Assembly (NCBI GenBank): GCA_026954015.1 | Contig: JAIXLP010000098.1 | Coordinates: 8,621 to 50,320, forward strand | Origin: Burkholderiales bacterium | GTDB taxonomy: Bacteria > Pseudomonadota > Gammaproteobacteria > Burkholderiales > Burkholderiaceae_C | DNA length: 41,700 bases | Direction of reading: 5' to 3' | In this document: in pieces, positions 27,286-34,172 of the stretch | Layout of the letters: each line of letters starts with the position of its first letter | How positions within the stretch are numbered: position 1 is the first letter of the stretch | Notes under the pieces: model-generated | Database searches by the model: none | Seen by the model: only the letters and a program-made list of their open reading frames with translations | What the model was told of the DNA's origin: nothing | Translations under genes and position numbers: made by a program

Positions 27286-30264
27286 ATGAAATCGTTAACC
27301 AACACCCTTAGTTCGTCCGTGGGGAGCTCCTCCTGGCAAGGCGCGTCCGAGCGCGCCTTGTCCTGGCTGCTCGTCGGCGCCCTGCCGGCGGCGATCCTGG
27401 TGTTGTCTGCCCTGGCACTGTTTACCTGGACGTCGCACTACGCCTACGAGGAGCCTGCTGCCGTGGCGATGCGCGTGGTGGAGGATGCCCATGCCAGCCT
27501 CACCCCCCGGGAGGCCCTGGCAGCGCTGCAAAAGCAGGCGCCCGTGCTGCGGCAGGACACCAAGCTCAAGGAAACACCGTTCTGGTTCGAATTCGCCGTG
27601 CCTGTGGCGCAGTCGGGTCAGGCGGCAGTCGAGTTTCCTTCGCGGCACCTGGTTCAACTGGCCTGCTGGGATGGTGGCGCACTGGCACCGCTGGGGGAGG
27701 TGAATCTGCATGGTGGAAGCGGCCGCCTGTTCGATTCGCGGGGCGGTTTCGGCATGCGCTTGCAAGGCTTGTCGCCTGGTGCGTCAGTACTGTGCGAAGC
27801 CCGGTTCGTCGGGCCTGGGCGCCTGACGACACTGCAGTGGGACGAGGGAGCGCTGCGGCTCGCCACGCAATCTTTTCAACGCGATACCGGCCTGCTGGAA
27901 GGCGGCATCCTGATGCTGGCGCTGTTCGTGCTGTTGACGGCGCTCATCAACCGCAATGCCACCTATGTGCTGTTCGGGGTGTGGCTGCTGATCAATCTGC
28001 GCATGGGAGCGCTGTCGGCAGGCTGGGATCGACAGTGGCTGGGGTATGACATACCGGTGGAGTGGCTGGCGCGCATGCGCAGCGTGACGATCGCGTTGCT
28101 CTACACCCTGACGTTCCAGCTCTTTCGCGCGCTGTTCCAGGATCAATTGGTGAAATGCGCCAAGCCGCAGGTGTTCGAGTGGTTGCACTGGAGCTGTGTG
28201 GGGGTGCTGGTGCTGTCGGTCACGGTGCCCTATGCGCAGTTCCTGCCTTTGGTATGGGTGGCCTCGCCGCTGGGCAGCCTGATGTTGCTGGGTGTTCTGG
28301 TACGCATCGTCGTCAGGACGCGCTCGCCGGTGGCTGCCTGGTATGGCAGCGCCATCGCCGTGATGTTGATCGCCAGCCTGTACGAGGTCGTGGCCGCAGC
28401 GTGGGGGGTCAAGACGTGGATAGGCTCGGTGAACAGCGTGACGGCGGCGCTGGCCTCCAGCCTGCTGGCTTCGATGGCCATCGGTGCGCAGCTGCGCCAG
28501 GAGCACGAACAGCGCGTGCAGGCGCAGGCAGAGCTGGTCCATAACTACGAGGTGATGCCGCTCGGACTGTTCACCCTTGATCTGTCGGGTCGCTTCCTTG
28601 CCGCCAACCCTGCGCTGCATACGGCGCTGGGCCCCGACGTGTTGATGCGCGGCCACAACCATTGGGACGATCATTTCCCGTCGATGCGGTGGCAGCAGGT
28701 GCTGCAATCGCTGAACGATCAGTTTGAGGTGGAGCTGGAACTCACGGGCCGGGCGGTTGCTGACGGGCAGCCCGCACGCCGCTATCTGGTCAATGCGATT
28801 CGCTCGGAAGACCGTGTCGAAGGTTCACTGCAGGACGTAACGGAGCGGTCCATTGCCGTGGAGCGCTTGCGCTTCCTTGCCGACCACGACCCGCTCACCC
28901 AGGTGTTCAACCGCGACGGGATCCGCGCCGAGCTGGAGCGGGCGTTGCAGTCGGCGCGTGTTGGCTCGACGCTGGCGCTGGCGTACCTGGACCTGGACCG
29001 CTTCAAATTGATGAACGAGCTGTTCGGCCACTACGCGGGCGACGAAGTGCTGACCCAGGTCTGCGCCCGCGTCACCGCGCTGCTGGAGGGCGACATGCGC
29101 ATGGGGCGCATGGGTGGTGACGAATTCATCCTGCTGATGCCGGGTGTGAGTCTGGCGCGGGCCACGATGCTGTGCCAGGAAATTGTGCGGCAGATCGGTG
29201 ATCGGCCCTACCGGGTGGGCGACCGGTCTTTTCATGTGCTCGGTTCCGTGGGGTTGGTCAACGCGGCGCGCGCGGGCTCGGTCGAGGAGGCCGTTTCGAC
29301 CGCCAACCGCGCCTGCCGGGAGGCGAAAGTCAGCCGTGGCAGCCACCTGGTGGTGTTCGAGCACGACTCGCAGGCACTGCGCGAGCACGAGGCGGAGATC
29401 GCGCTGGCCGGGCGCCTCGCGGCATCGGACGACCTGCAGGGCCTGTATCTGGAGATGCAGCCCATCATGTCGTTGACTGCGCCGGACCAGTCGCTCAATT
29501 TCGAGGTGCTGCTGCGCATGCGCGGTGCCGATGGCGAAGTGGTGCCCACGCCGCGCCTGATATTGGCGGCTGAAAACAGCGGCTGCATGGGACAGGTGGA
29601 CCGCTGGGTGCTGCGCCATACCCTCGTCTGGATGCGCGAGCACCAGGAGGATCTCGAGTTGACGCGCTTCGTCTGCATGAACCTGAGCGGCGCTTCGCTC
29701 AACGACGAAAACTTCCTGCAGGACGCGGTCCAGATGCTGCAGGCCTACAGCGACGTGGTGTCGCGCCTGTGCCTGGAAATCACCGAAAGCGTGGCGCTGC
29801 ACGACCTGGAGAACACGCGGCGTTTCATCGCGCAGGTGCACGACCTGGGCGCCAAGGTGGCGTTCGACGACTTTGGCGCGGGCTACACCTCGTTTTCGTA
29901 CCTCAAGCAGCTCAAGGGCGATCTGGTCAAGATCGACGGCAGCTTCGTCGTCAACATCAACGAGCACCCGGCCAACGTGGCCATCGTGGAGGCCATCGTC
30001 GGGCTGGCGCGCAACCTGGGCATGAAGGTCATCGCGGAGTGGGCCGAAGACAGCGCCACGGTACAGACCCTTGCGGACATCGGCGTGGACTATGTGCAGG
30101 GCTTCGCGATTGCGCGTCCGCAGGCGCCAGAGCGCATTCTTGCGGCGCGCTCGGCGGCGGATTTCGTGAACGACCCCGGGTTGTTGCACGCGCTCCTGTT
30201 GCGGGGCTGGCCTGCGCCTCTACCTTTGGTGGGTGAAGCGCCTCCCAGCGTTGCGAAGCACTGA
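27286..30264 (+). CDS. 7TM-sensor PAS-GGDEF-EAL c-di-GMP enzyme
   Basis: A 992-residue membrane protein. A helix at about 24-47, a periplasmic region to about 200 and a block of about seven helices at 205-400 recall the 7TMR-DISM layout. A weak PAS domain (about 418-525), a GGDEF domain (motif 610-614, MGGDEF) and an EAL domain follow. The inhibitory RxxD site is absent. The EAL signature reads EVL (740-742), keeping the catalytic Glu, and DDFGAGYTSFSYL is intact, so phosphodiesterase activity is plausible. The ATG at 27286 follows a hairpin and lacks a strong ribosome binding site. A predicted FliA promoter upstream suggests co-expression with flagella. It converges on the FeeM-like gene with 13 bp between stops. 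Confidence 0.88.
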   Translation: MKSLTNTLSSSVGSSSWQGASERALSWLLVGALPAAILVLSALALFTWTSHYAYEEPAAVAMRVVEDAHASLTPREALAALQKQAPVLRQDTKLKETPFWFEFAVPVAQSGQAAVEFPSRHLVQLACWDGGALAPLGEVNLHGGSGRLFDSRGGFGMRLQGLSPGASVLCEARFVGPGRLTTLQWDEGALRLATQSFQRDTGLLEGGILMLALFVLLTALINRNATYVLFGVWLLINLRMGALSAGWDRQWLGYDIPVEWLARMRSVTIALLYTLTFQLFRALFQDQLVKCAKPQVFEWLHWSCVGVLVLSVTVPYAQFLPLVWVASPLGSLMLLGVLVRIVVRTRSPVAAWYGSAIAVMLIASLYEVVAAAWGVKTWIGSVNSVTAALASSLLASMAIGAQLRQEHEQRVQAQAELVHNYEVMPLGLFTLDLSGRFLAANPALHTALGPDVLMRGHNHWDDHFPSMRWQQVLQSLNDQFEVELELTGRAVADGQPARRYLVNAIRSEDRVEGSLQDVTERSIAVERLRFLADHDPLTQVFNRDGIRAELERALQSARVGSTLALAYLDLDRFKLMNELFGHYAGDEVLTQVCARVTALLEGDMRMGRMGGDEFILLMPGVSLARATMLCQEIVRQIGDRPYRVGDRSFHVLGSVGLVNAARAGSVEEAVSTANRACREAKVSRGSHLVVFEHDSQALREHEAEIALAGRLAASDDLQGLYLEMQPIMSLTAPDQSLNFEVLLRMRGADGEVVPTPRLILAAENSGCMGQVDRWVLRHTLVWMREHQEDLELTRFVCMNLSGASLNDENFLQDAVQMLQAYSDVVSRLCLEITESVALHDLENTRRFIAQVHDLGAKVAFDDFGAGYTSFSYLKQLKGDLVKIDGSFVVNINEHPANVAIVEAIVGLARNLGMKVIAEWAEDSATVQTLADIGVDYVQGFAIARPQAPERILAARSAADFVNDPGLLHALLLRGWPAPLPLVGEAPPSVAKH

Positions 30265-30277
30265 GCGCGCGTGCCGT

Positions 30278-31018
30278 CTACATCAGCCGGCGGGGCGGCG
30301 GCAGCAGCGCGGAAAGGGTGGCCGCTGTGCCGTGGGCCCAGTCGTTGTGTGCGTGCGGCACGTCCAGAACGATGTCGGGGTGGCGTGTCTCGACCATGAA
30401 CTTGAGCATCGGGTGATGCGCCGCCGCCCACCGGTCCTGCGCGGTGCGCACTTCGAATTTCAAGACGCGGTGCGGCAGGTTGCCCACGTGGCGCATCGGG
30501 ACGTAGCCCAGGTTCGGGTACACATCCTCGAACAGCAGGCGCTGGTACTGGCGATCCACGGGCGCACGCCCCGTGACGACCATCCAGTCCACATCACTGT
30601 GCAGGCAGTACAGATAGAAGGCCTTGAACAGCGCGGTCTTGACCAGGGTGCCCACACGCCCTTCGGAGACGCCCAGCCTCGTGGCCTCGGCCAAGGTACT
30701 GGCGCTCAGCGCGGGCGGCAGCGTCAACGAACGTTCCAGCGCCAGCGGCCCGTCCGCATTGGTCTGGATCCGCATGGTGCCCAGAGGGGAGCCGTCCAGG
30801 TGGGATTCCGCCAGCAGCACCACGGAGCTCGATGAAAAGTCGGCCTGCTCAGGTTCGCGCAGGGCCTGGGCCAGATCGGGTACATGGCGCGCATATGCCA
30901 GGTGGCGTATCTGGACGGCTTTTTGCAGCGCTTGCGTGTCGCTCACTACGCGGATGGAAAACGGCAGACGTTCCACGGTTTCGTTGGAGGCCGGATTTGC
31001 ATGGACGGCGTAAGTCAT
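30278..31018 (-). CDS. FeeM/LuxI-like N-acyltransferase (N-acyl amino acid synthase candidate)
   Basis: A 246-residue protein with the features of the acyl-ACP-using GNAT-like synthases (LuxI, FeeM and the PEP-CTERM-associated acyltransferases). These are an N-terminal IRHLAYARH (Arg38), a GTMR turn (80-83; compare G-x-x-R-L in LuxI) and EATRLGV (Glu111-Arg114; compare E-x-S-R-F). FeeM makes long-chain N-acyl-tyrosine; LuxI makes acyl-homoserine lactones; the product here cannot be told from sequence. The length and C-terminal region fit FeeM-type proteins better than LuxI (about 200 residues). No exosortase or PEP-CTERM gene is in the window. The ATG at 31018 lacks a ribosome binding site; a TTG at 31093 would lengthen it. 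Convergent with the FliA-driven GGDEF-EAL gene. Confidence 0.72.
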   Translation of the reverse strand: MTYAVHANPASNETVERLPFSIRVVSDTQALQKAVQIRHLAYARHVPDLAQALREPEQADFSSSSVVLLAESHLDGSPLGTMRIQTNADGPLALERSLTLPPALSASTLAEATRLGVSEGRVGTLVKTALFKAFYLYCLHSDVDWMVVTGRAPVDRQYQRLLFEDVYPNLGYVPMRHVGNLPHRVLKFEVRTAQDRWAAAHHPMLKFMVETRHPDIVLDVPHAHNDWAHGTAATLSALLPPPRRLM

Positions 31019-31168
31019 TGTGAACGAGGGTCGGTTGGCGTAACGCAGGCATGATATCTCCGGGTTCGCAAGAAACGCACGTGAAACGCACAAAGGTGTT
31101 GCGTTCTACGCTATTTTTTGAAGAGTGCGCGTGAGGCGGGCCGGCCGCGATTGGACAAACCCCGTCTG
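31019..31168 (-). other. Region upstream of the FeeM-like gene
   Basis: This 150-bp gap lies between ruvC and the FeeM-like gene, both on the minus strand. It holds an AT-rich patch (about 31105-31122), a possible promoter region, and GGAG (31061-31058) placed five bases before an out-of-frame ATG (31052) rather than before the gene's own ATG. No convincing terminator for the ruvC operon was seen. Confidence 0.35.
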
Positions 31169-31732
31169 CTAATAACTGCGCCCGCCCTTGTACATCGCGT
31201 GCTGGCGCCGGTGCAGCGTGGCCACTTCGCCCACGCGGGCCATTGCGGCGCCGGCGTGCGCGTGGGTGATGGCCAGGCCCAGCGCGTCGGCCGCGTCGGT
31301 GCCGGGCAGGCCGGGCAGATTCAGGAGGCGGCGCACCATCTCCTGCACCTGTGACTTGGCCGCGCGCCCGTGGCCCACGACGGCCTTTTTCATCTGCAGC
31401 GCGGTGTATTCGGCCACCGGCAGGCGCGCGTGCACCAGCGCGGTGAGCGCCGCGCCGCGTGCCTGGCCGAGCAGCAGCGTCGATTGCGGGTTGACGTTGA
31501 CGAACACGATTTCCACGGCCGCGCAGTCGGGCGCGTAGCGCTCGGCGACTTCGCCGATGCCGTCGAACAGCAGCTTCAGGCGCCCCGGCAGGTCGCCCAG
31601 CGCCAGATCGGCGCCGCCGCGGCGCGTGGTGCGGATGGTGCCGCTGGCGACGTAGGCCAGGCGCGTGCCCTGCGCCTCCACGACGCCGAAGCCGGTGGTC
31701 TGCAGGCCGGGGTCGATACCGAGGATGCGCAT
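31169..31732 (-). CDS. ruvC: Holliday junction resolvase RuvC
   Basis: A 187-residue endonuclease that cuts Holliday junctions together with RuvAB. The acidic active site is complete: Asp7 ([12 protein letters not shown]), Glu74 (AVEIVF), and Asp146 and Asp149 ([13 protein letters not shown]). [11 protein letters not shown] is the family's conserved helix. It is the last gene of the rnb - tonB-like - aroE - mtgA - ruvC run, starting three bases after the mtgA stop. ruvA and ruvB are not in the window. The start matches the family N-terminus exactly. Confidence 0.97.
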   Translation of the reverse strand: MRILGIDPGLQTTGFGVVEAQGTRLAYVASGTIRTTRRGGADLALGDLPGRLKLLFDGIGEVAERYAPDCAAVEIVFVNVNPQSTLLLGQARGAALTALVHARLPVAEYTALQMKKAVVGHGRAAKSQVQEMVRRLLNLPGLPGTDAADALGLAITHAHAGAAMARVGEVATLHRRQHAMYKGGRSY

Positions 31733-31735
31733 GGC

Positions 31736-32470
31736 CTATGGTAGTTGCGCCGCCGGCATGCGCGCGAGGATGGTGCGCGTGCGCCCCGCCAGATAGGCCG
31801 ATTGCGGATTTTTCTCGAAGCGCCGGGGCGCGGGCAGCATCACCGCCAGGCGCGCGGCCTCGGGGGCGGTCAGCTCGGCGGCGCTCTTGCGGTAATAGTG
31901 CCGCGCGGCGGCCTCGGCGCCGTAGATGCCGTCGCCCCATTCCACGTTGTTCAGGTAGATCTCCAGGATGCGCTGTTTGGTCAGCAGCCGCTCGAGCGTG
32001 TAGGCGAGCACCAGCTCCTGCGCCTTGCGCACCAGCGTGCGCTCGCCCGAGAGCAGCAGGTTCTTGGCGAGCTGCTGCGTGATGGTCGAGCCGCCGCGCA
32101 GCGTGACCGCGCGCAGCGGCTTGCCCGGGTGGCGCTGCTGCGCCTGCAGCGCGCGCTCGCGCGCGGCGGCGTTGCGCTCCCAGGCCTTTTCGATCGCGTC
32201 CCACTGCACGCCGTCGTGCTGGATGAAGCCGTCGTCCTCGCTCGCGATCACCGCGCGCTTGAGCTGGCTGGAGATCTGCGCGTACGGCACCCATTGCTGG
32301 CGCCAGCGCATCGCCCCGTCCTGGCGCAGCTGCTGCCACGCGGCCGAGCGCTGGAACGTCGTGGACTGCGGGTCGATGCGCGCCATCAGCGCGATGCGCA
32401 GCACGAAGTACAGCTGCAGCGCGACGAACGCGATCAGCACCAGCGCAAGCCAGCGCAGCAGCCCCTTCAT
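31736..32470 (-). CDS. mtgA: Monofunctional peptidoglycan glycosyltransferase
   Basis: A 244-residue inner-membrane enzyme with one N-terminal transmembrane helix (about 5-27) and a GT51 domain. It polymerises lipid II into glycan strands. Motifs are EDDGFIQHDG (catalytic Glu78), GGSTITQQLAKNL, RKAQELVLA and KQRILEIYLNNVEWGDGIYG. There is no transpeptidase domain, which distinguishes it from pbpC at 15118. Its ATG overlaps the aroE stop (ATGA), and ruvC follows at once. The aroE-mtgA pair is common in this bacterial group. Confidence 0.96.
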   Translation of the reverse strand: MKGLLRWLALVLIAFVALQLYFVLRIALMARIDPQSTTFQRSAAWQQLRQDGAMRWRQQWVPYAQISSQLKRAVIASEDDGFIQHDGVQWDAIEKAWERNAAARERALQAQQRHPGKPLRAVTLRGGSTITQQLAKNLLLSGERTLVRKAQELVLAYTLERLLTKQRILEIYLNNVEWGDGIYGAEAAARHYYRKSAAELTAPEAARLAVMLPAPRRFEKNPQSAYLAGRTRTILARMPAAQLP

Positions 32471-33306
32471 GGCGCCGTCAGCAGGGTGCGCAGCTCGGCG
32501 AGCACCTGACCCGCGGGCGGGCGCACGCCGCGCCACAGGGCGAAGGAGGCGGCGGCCTGCTCCACCAGCATGCCCAGGCCGTCGCGCGCCAGCGCGCCGT
32601 GCTGCGTCGCCCAGTCGAGGAAGGCGCGCGCGGCGGGGCCGTACATCATGTCGTAGGCGAGCGCGCCGGGCCGCAGCGCGTGCGCGGGCACCGGCACAGG
32701 TGCGCCCGCGAGGCTGCTCGACGTGGCGTTGATGACGAGATCAAAATCGGCCTCCAGCGCTTGCTGGTCAAGCGCGAGCAGCTCTGTTTTATGGAGTGCA
32801 GCGCAGTCCTGGTGGCGTGCCGCGAGCTCGTGCGCCTTGCGGTGCGTGCGGTTGCACACGACGACGCGCCGCGGGCCGCGCGCGAGCAGCGGTGCGAGCA
32901 CGCCCGCCGCCGCGCCGCCCGCGCCGATCAGGAGCACGTCGCGCCCGGCAAGCGGCACGCATGCGCCGTGCTCGATGTCGGCCACGAGCCCGAGGCCGTC
33001 GGTGTTGTCCGCGTGGATGCGCCCGCCTTCCAGCACCAGCGTGTTGGCGGCGCCCGCCTGCGCCACGCGCTCGCTGTGCGTGTCGGCGAGCTGCGCGGCC
33101 TGCTGCTTGAACGGCACGGTGACGTTGCAGCCGCGCCCGCCCTGCGCCGCGAACGCGCGCACCGTGTCGGCGAAACCGTCGAGCGGCACGAGCAGCGCGT
33201 CGTAGGCGATGCGCTCACCCGTCAGCGCGGCAAAGCGCGCGTGGATCCACGGCGAGCGGCTGTGCGCCACCGGGTGGCCCATCACGCAGTAGCGGTCGGC
33301 GTTCAC
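32467..33306 (-). CDS. aroE: Shikimate dehydrogenase
   Basis: A 279-residue enzyme that reduces 3-dehydroshikimate with NADPH in the shikimate pathway. Motifs are SRSPWIH (substrate serines), NVTVPFKQ (catalytic Lys67), NTDG (Asp103), GAGGAAAG (128-135, NADP-binding) and the NRTHRK phosphate clamp (152-157). The start codon is GTG, overlapping the TonB-like stop as GTGA; the end overlaps mtgA as ATGA. Residues 172-186 (HKTELLALDQQALEA) are encoded by a dispersed palindromic repeat, copy C, which replaces a normally variable segment between the NADP clamp and DLVINATSSSL. Catalytic residues are untouched, so the enzyme should work. Confidence 0.96.
   Translation of the reverse strand: MNADRYCVMGHPVAHSRSPWIHARFAALTGERIAYDALLVPLDGFADTVRAFAAQGGRGCNVTVPFKQQAAQLADTHSERVAQAGAANTLVLEGGRIHADNTDGLGLVADIEHGACVPLAGRDVLLIGAGGAAAGVLAPLLARGPRRVVVCNRTHRKAHELAARHQDCAALHKTELLALDQQALEADFDLVINATSSSLAGAPVPVPAHALRPGALAYDMMYGPAARAFLDWATQHGALARDGLGMLVEQAAASFALWRGVRPPAGQVLAELRTLLTAP
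32750..32792 (-). repeat. Dispersed palindromic repeat, copy C (inside aroE)
   Basis: Read on the minus strand it gives AGAGCTGCTCGCGCTTGAC, then CAGCAAGCGCTGGAGGC, the best-preserved copy of the family. GCGCTTG and CAAGCGC are perfect complements. It is read in frame by aroE and encodes a helix-like ELLALDQQALEA segment. Confidence 0.65.
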
Positions 33307-34172
33307 TGGGGCTCCCGCAACTGGGTTTCCAGCACCTGCTCGCGCGTGAACCTGAAGCGCGCGACGACCGCCAGCTCGTCCGTCTTGGCGCGCATCTCCG
33401 CATTGAACGGGCCGAAGGGTCCGGCCGCGCGCACGATCGCCTCGGCGCGCTGGTCCAGCTGCTGGTTGCCCGAGCTGCGCACCACCTCGGTGGAGAGCAC
33501 GCTGCCGTCGTGGTTCACCGTGAGGATCATCACCAGGTCGCCATAGAGCTTTCTGCCGCCCGCTTCGGGGAAGTTGCGCGTGCCCTTGTCTTCCACCTTG
33601 CGGCGCAGCTGGTCGTAGTACAGCGCGTACACCACCTCGCGCGTGGCGGGGCTGATGTAGCGCTTGCGCGGGCGGGCGTTTTGCTCGTTCACGCGTTTTT
33701 CGATCTCGGCGAGCAGCTGCACGAGCTGGCGACGGCGTTCCTGCAGCGCGCGGCCCTGTGCGCTATCGGTCGCCTCGCGCGGGTCGTCCTCGGGCATGGC
33801 CGCGAGCTGGCGGCGTACCTGCGTGAGCAGCCGCTCCTGCTCTTCGACCATCTCCTGCATCTGCTGCTCGGCCTCTTCGGCGTCTTCGCCCACGGCCGTG
33901 AGCGCCGAATAGGGCAGCGGGCTCGTGGCGCGGCCCTGCGCGGCCTCGCCCCCCCCGGCGAGCGAGGTTTGTGCGAGCGCCTGCGCCTGCTCCGGCGGCG
34001 TATCGCCCCGGGCGTTGACGAGGATCACCTCCAGCGGCAGCGCGTCGAGCACGCGCTCGAACGCCTGCGGCGCGACAAAGCGCACGGTGAGCAGCGCCGC
34101 GTGCACCGCGATCGACAGCCCCAGCGCGATCTGCAGCGTGCTGAGGCGCCTGCACGCACGCAACGCGGTCAC
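33303..34172 (-). CDS. TonB-like energy transducer
   Basis: A 289-residue protein with a short cytoplasmic start, one N-terminal transmembrane helix (about 10-28), a long charged coiled-coil-like stretch (about 85-170, rich in Glu, Gln and Arg) and a TonB C-terminal domain (about 190-285; LYGDLVMILTVNHDGSVLSTEVVRSSG split around GD). TonB-type proteins couple the proton gradient to outer-membrane transport or link the envelope layers. No exbB or exbD is in the window and the spacer is coiled-coil rather than the usual Pro-rich type, so its partner is uncertain. The GTG start overlaps the rnb stop (GTGA) and its stop overlaps the aroE GTG, so it is firmly inside the operon. Confidence 0.82.
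   Translation of the reverse strand: MTALRACRRLSTLQIALGLSIAVHAALLTVRFVAPQAFERVLDALPLEVILVNARGDTPPEQAQALAQTSLAGGGEAAQGRATSPLPYSALTAVGEDAEEAEQQMQEMVEEQERLLTQVRRQLAAMPEDDPREATDSAQGRALQERRRQLVQLLAEIEKRVNEQNARPRKRYISPATREVVYALYYDQLRRKVEDKGTRNFPEAGGRKLYGDLVMILTVNHDGSVLSTEVVRSSGNQQLDQRAEAIVRAAGPFGPFNAEMRAKTDELAVVARFRFTREQVLETQLREPQ

Noticed and set aside
22450..31018. A complete luxI-luxR quorum-sensing pair
   Set aside because: The regulator and the LuxI-fold enzyme are 7 kb apart, the enzyme looks FeeM-like, and no classical lux box was found. A functional link is only a hypothesis.
30849..32339. Long minus-strand frame across mtgA, ruvC and the FeeM-like leader
   Set aside because: It is a shifted reading of mtgA and ruvC with no family features. 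Only its last 67 codons have a ribosome binding site, and these are reported as a low-interest finding.
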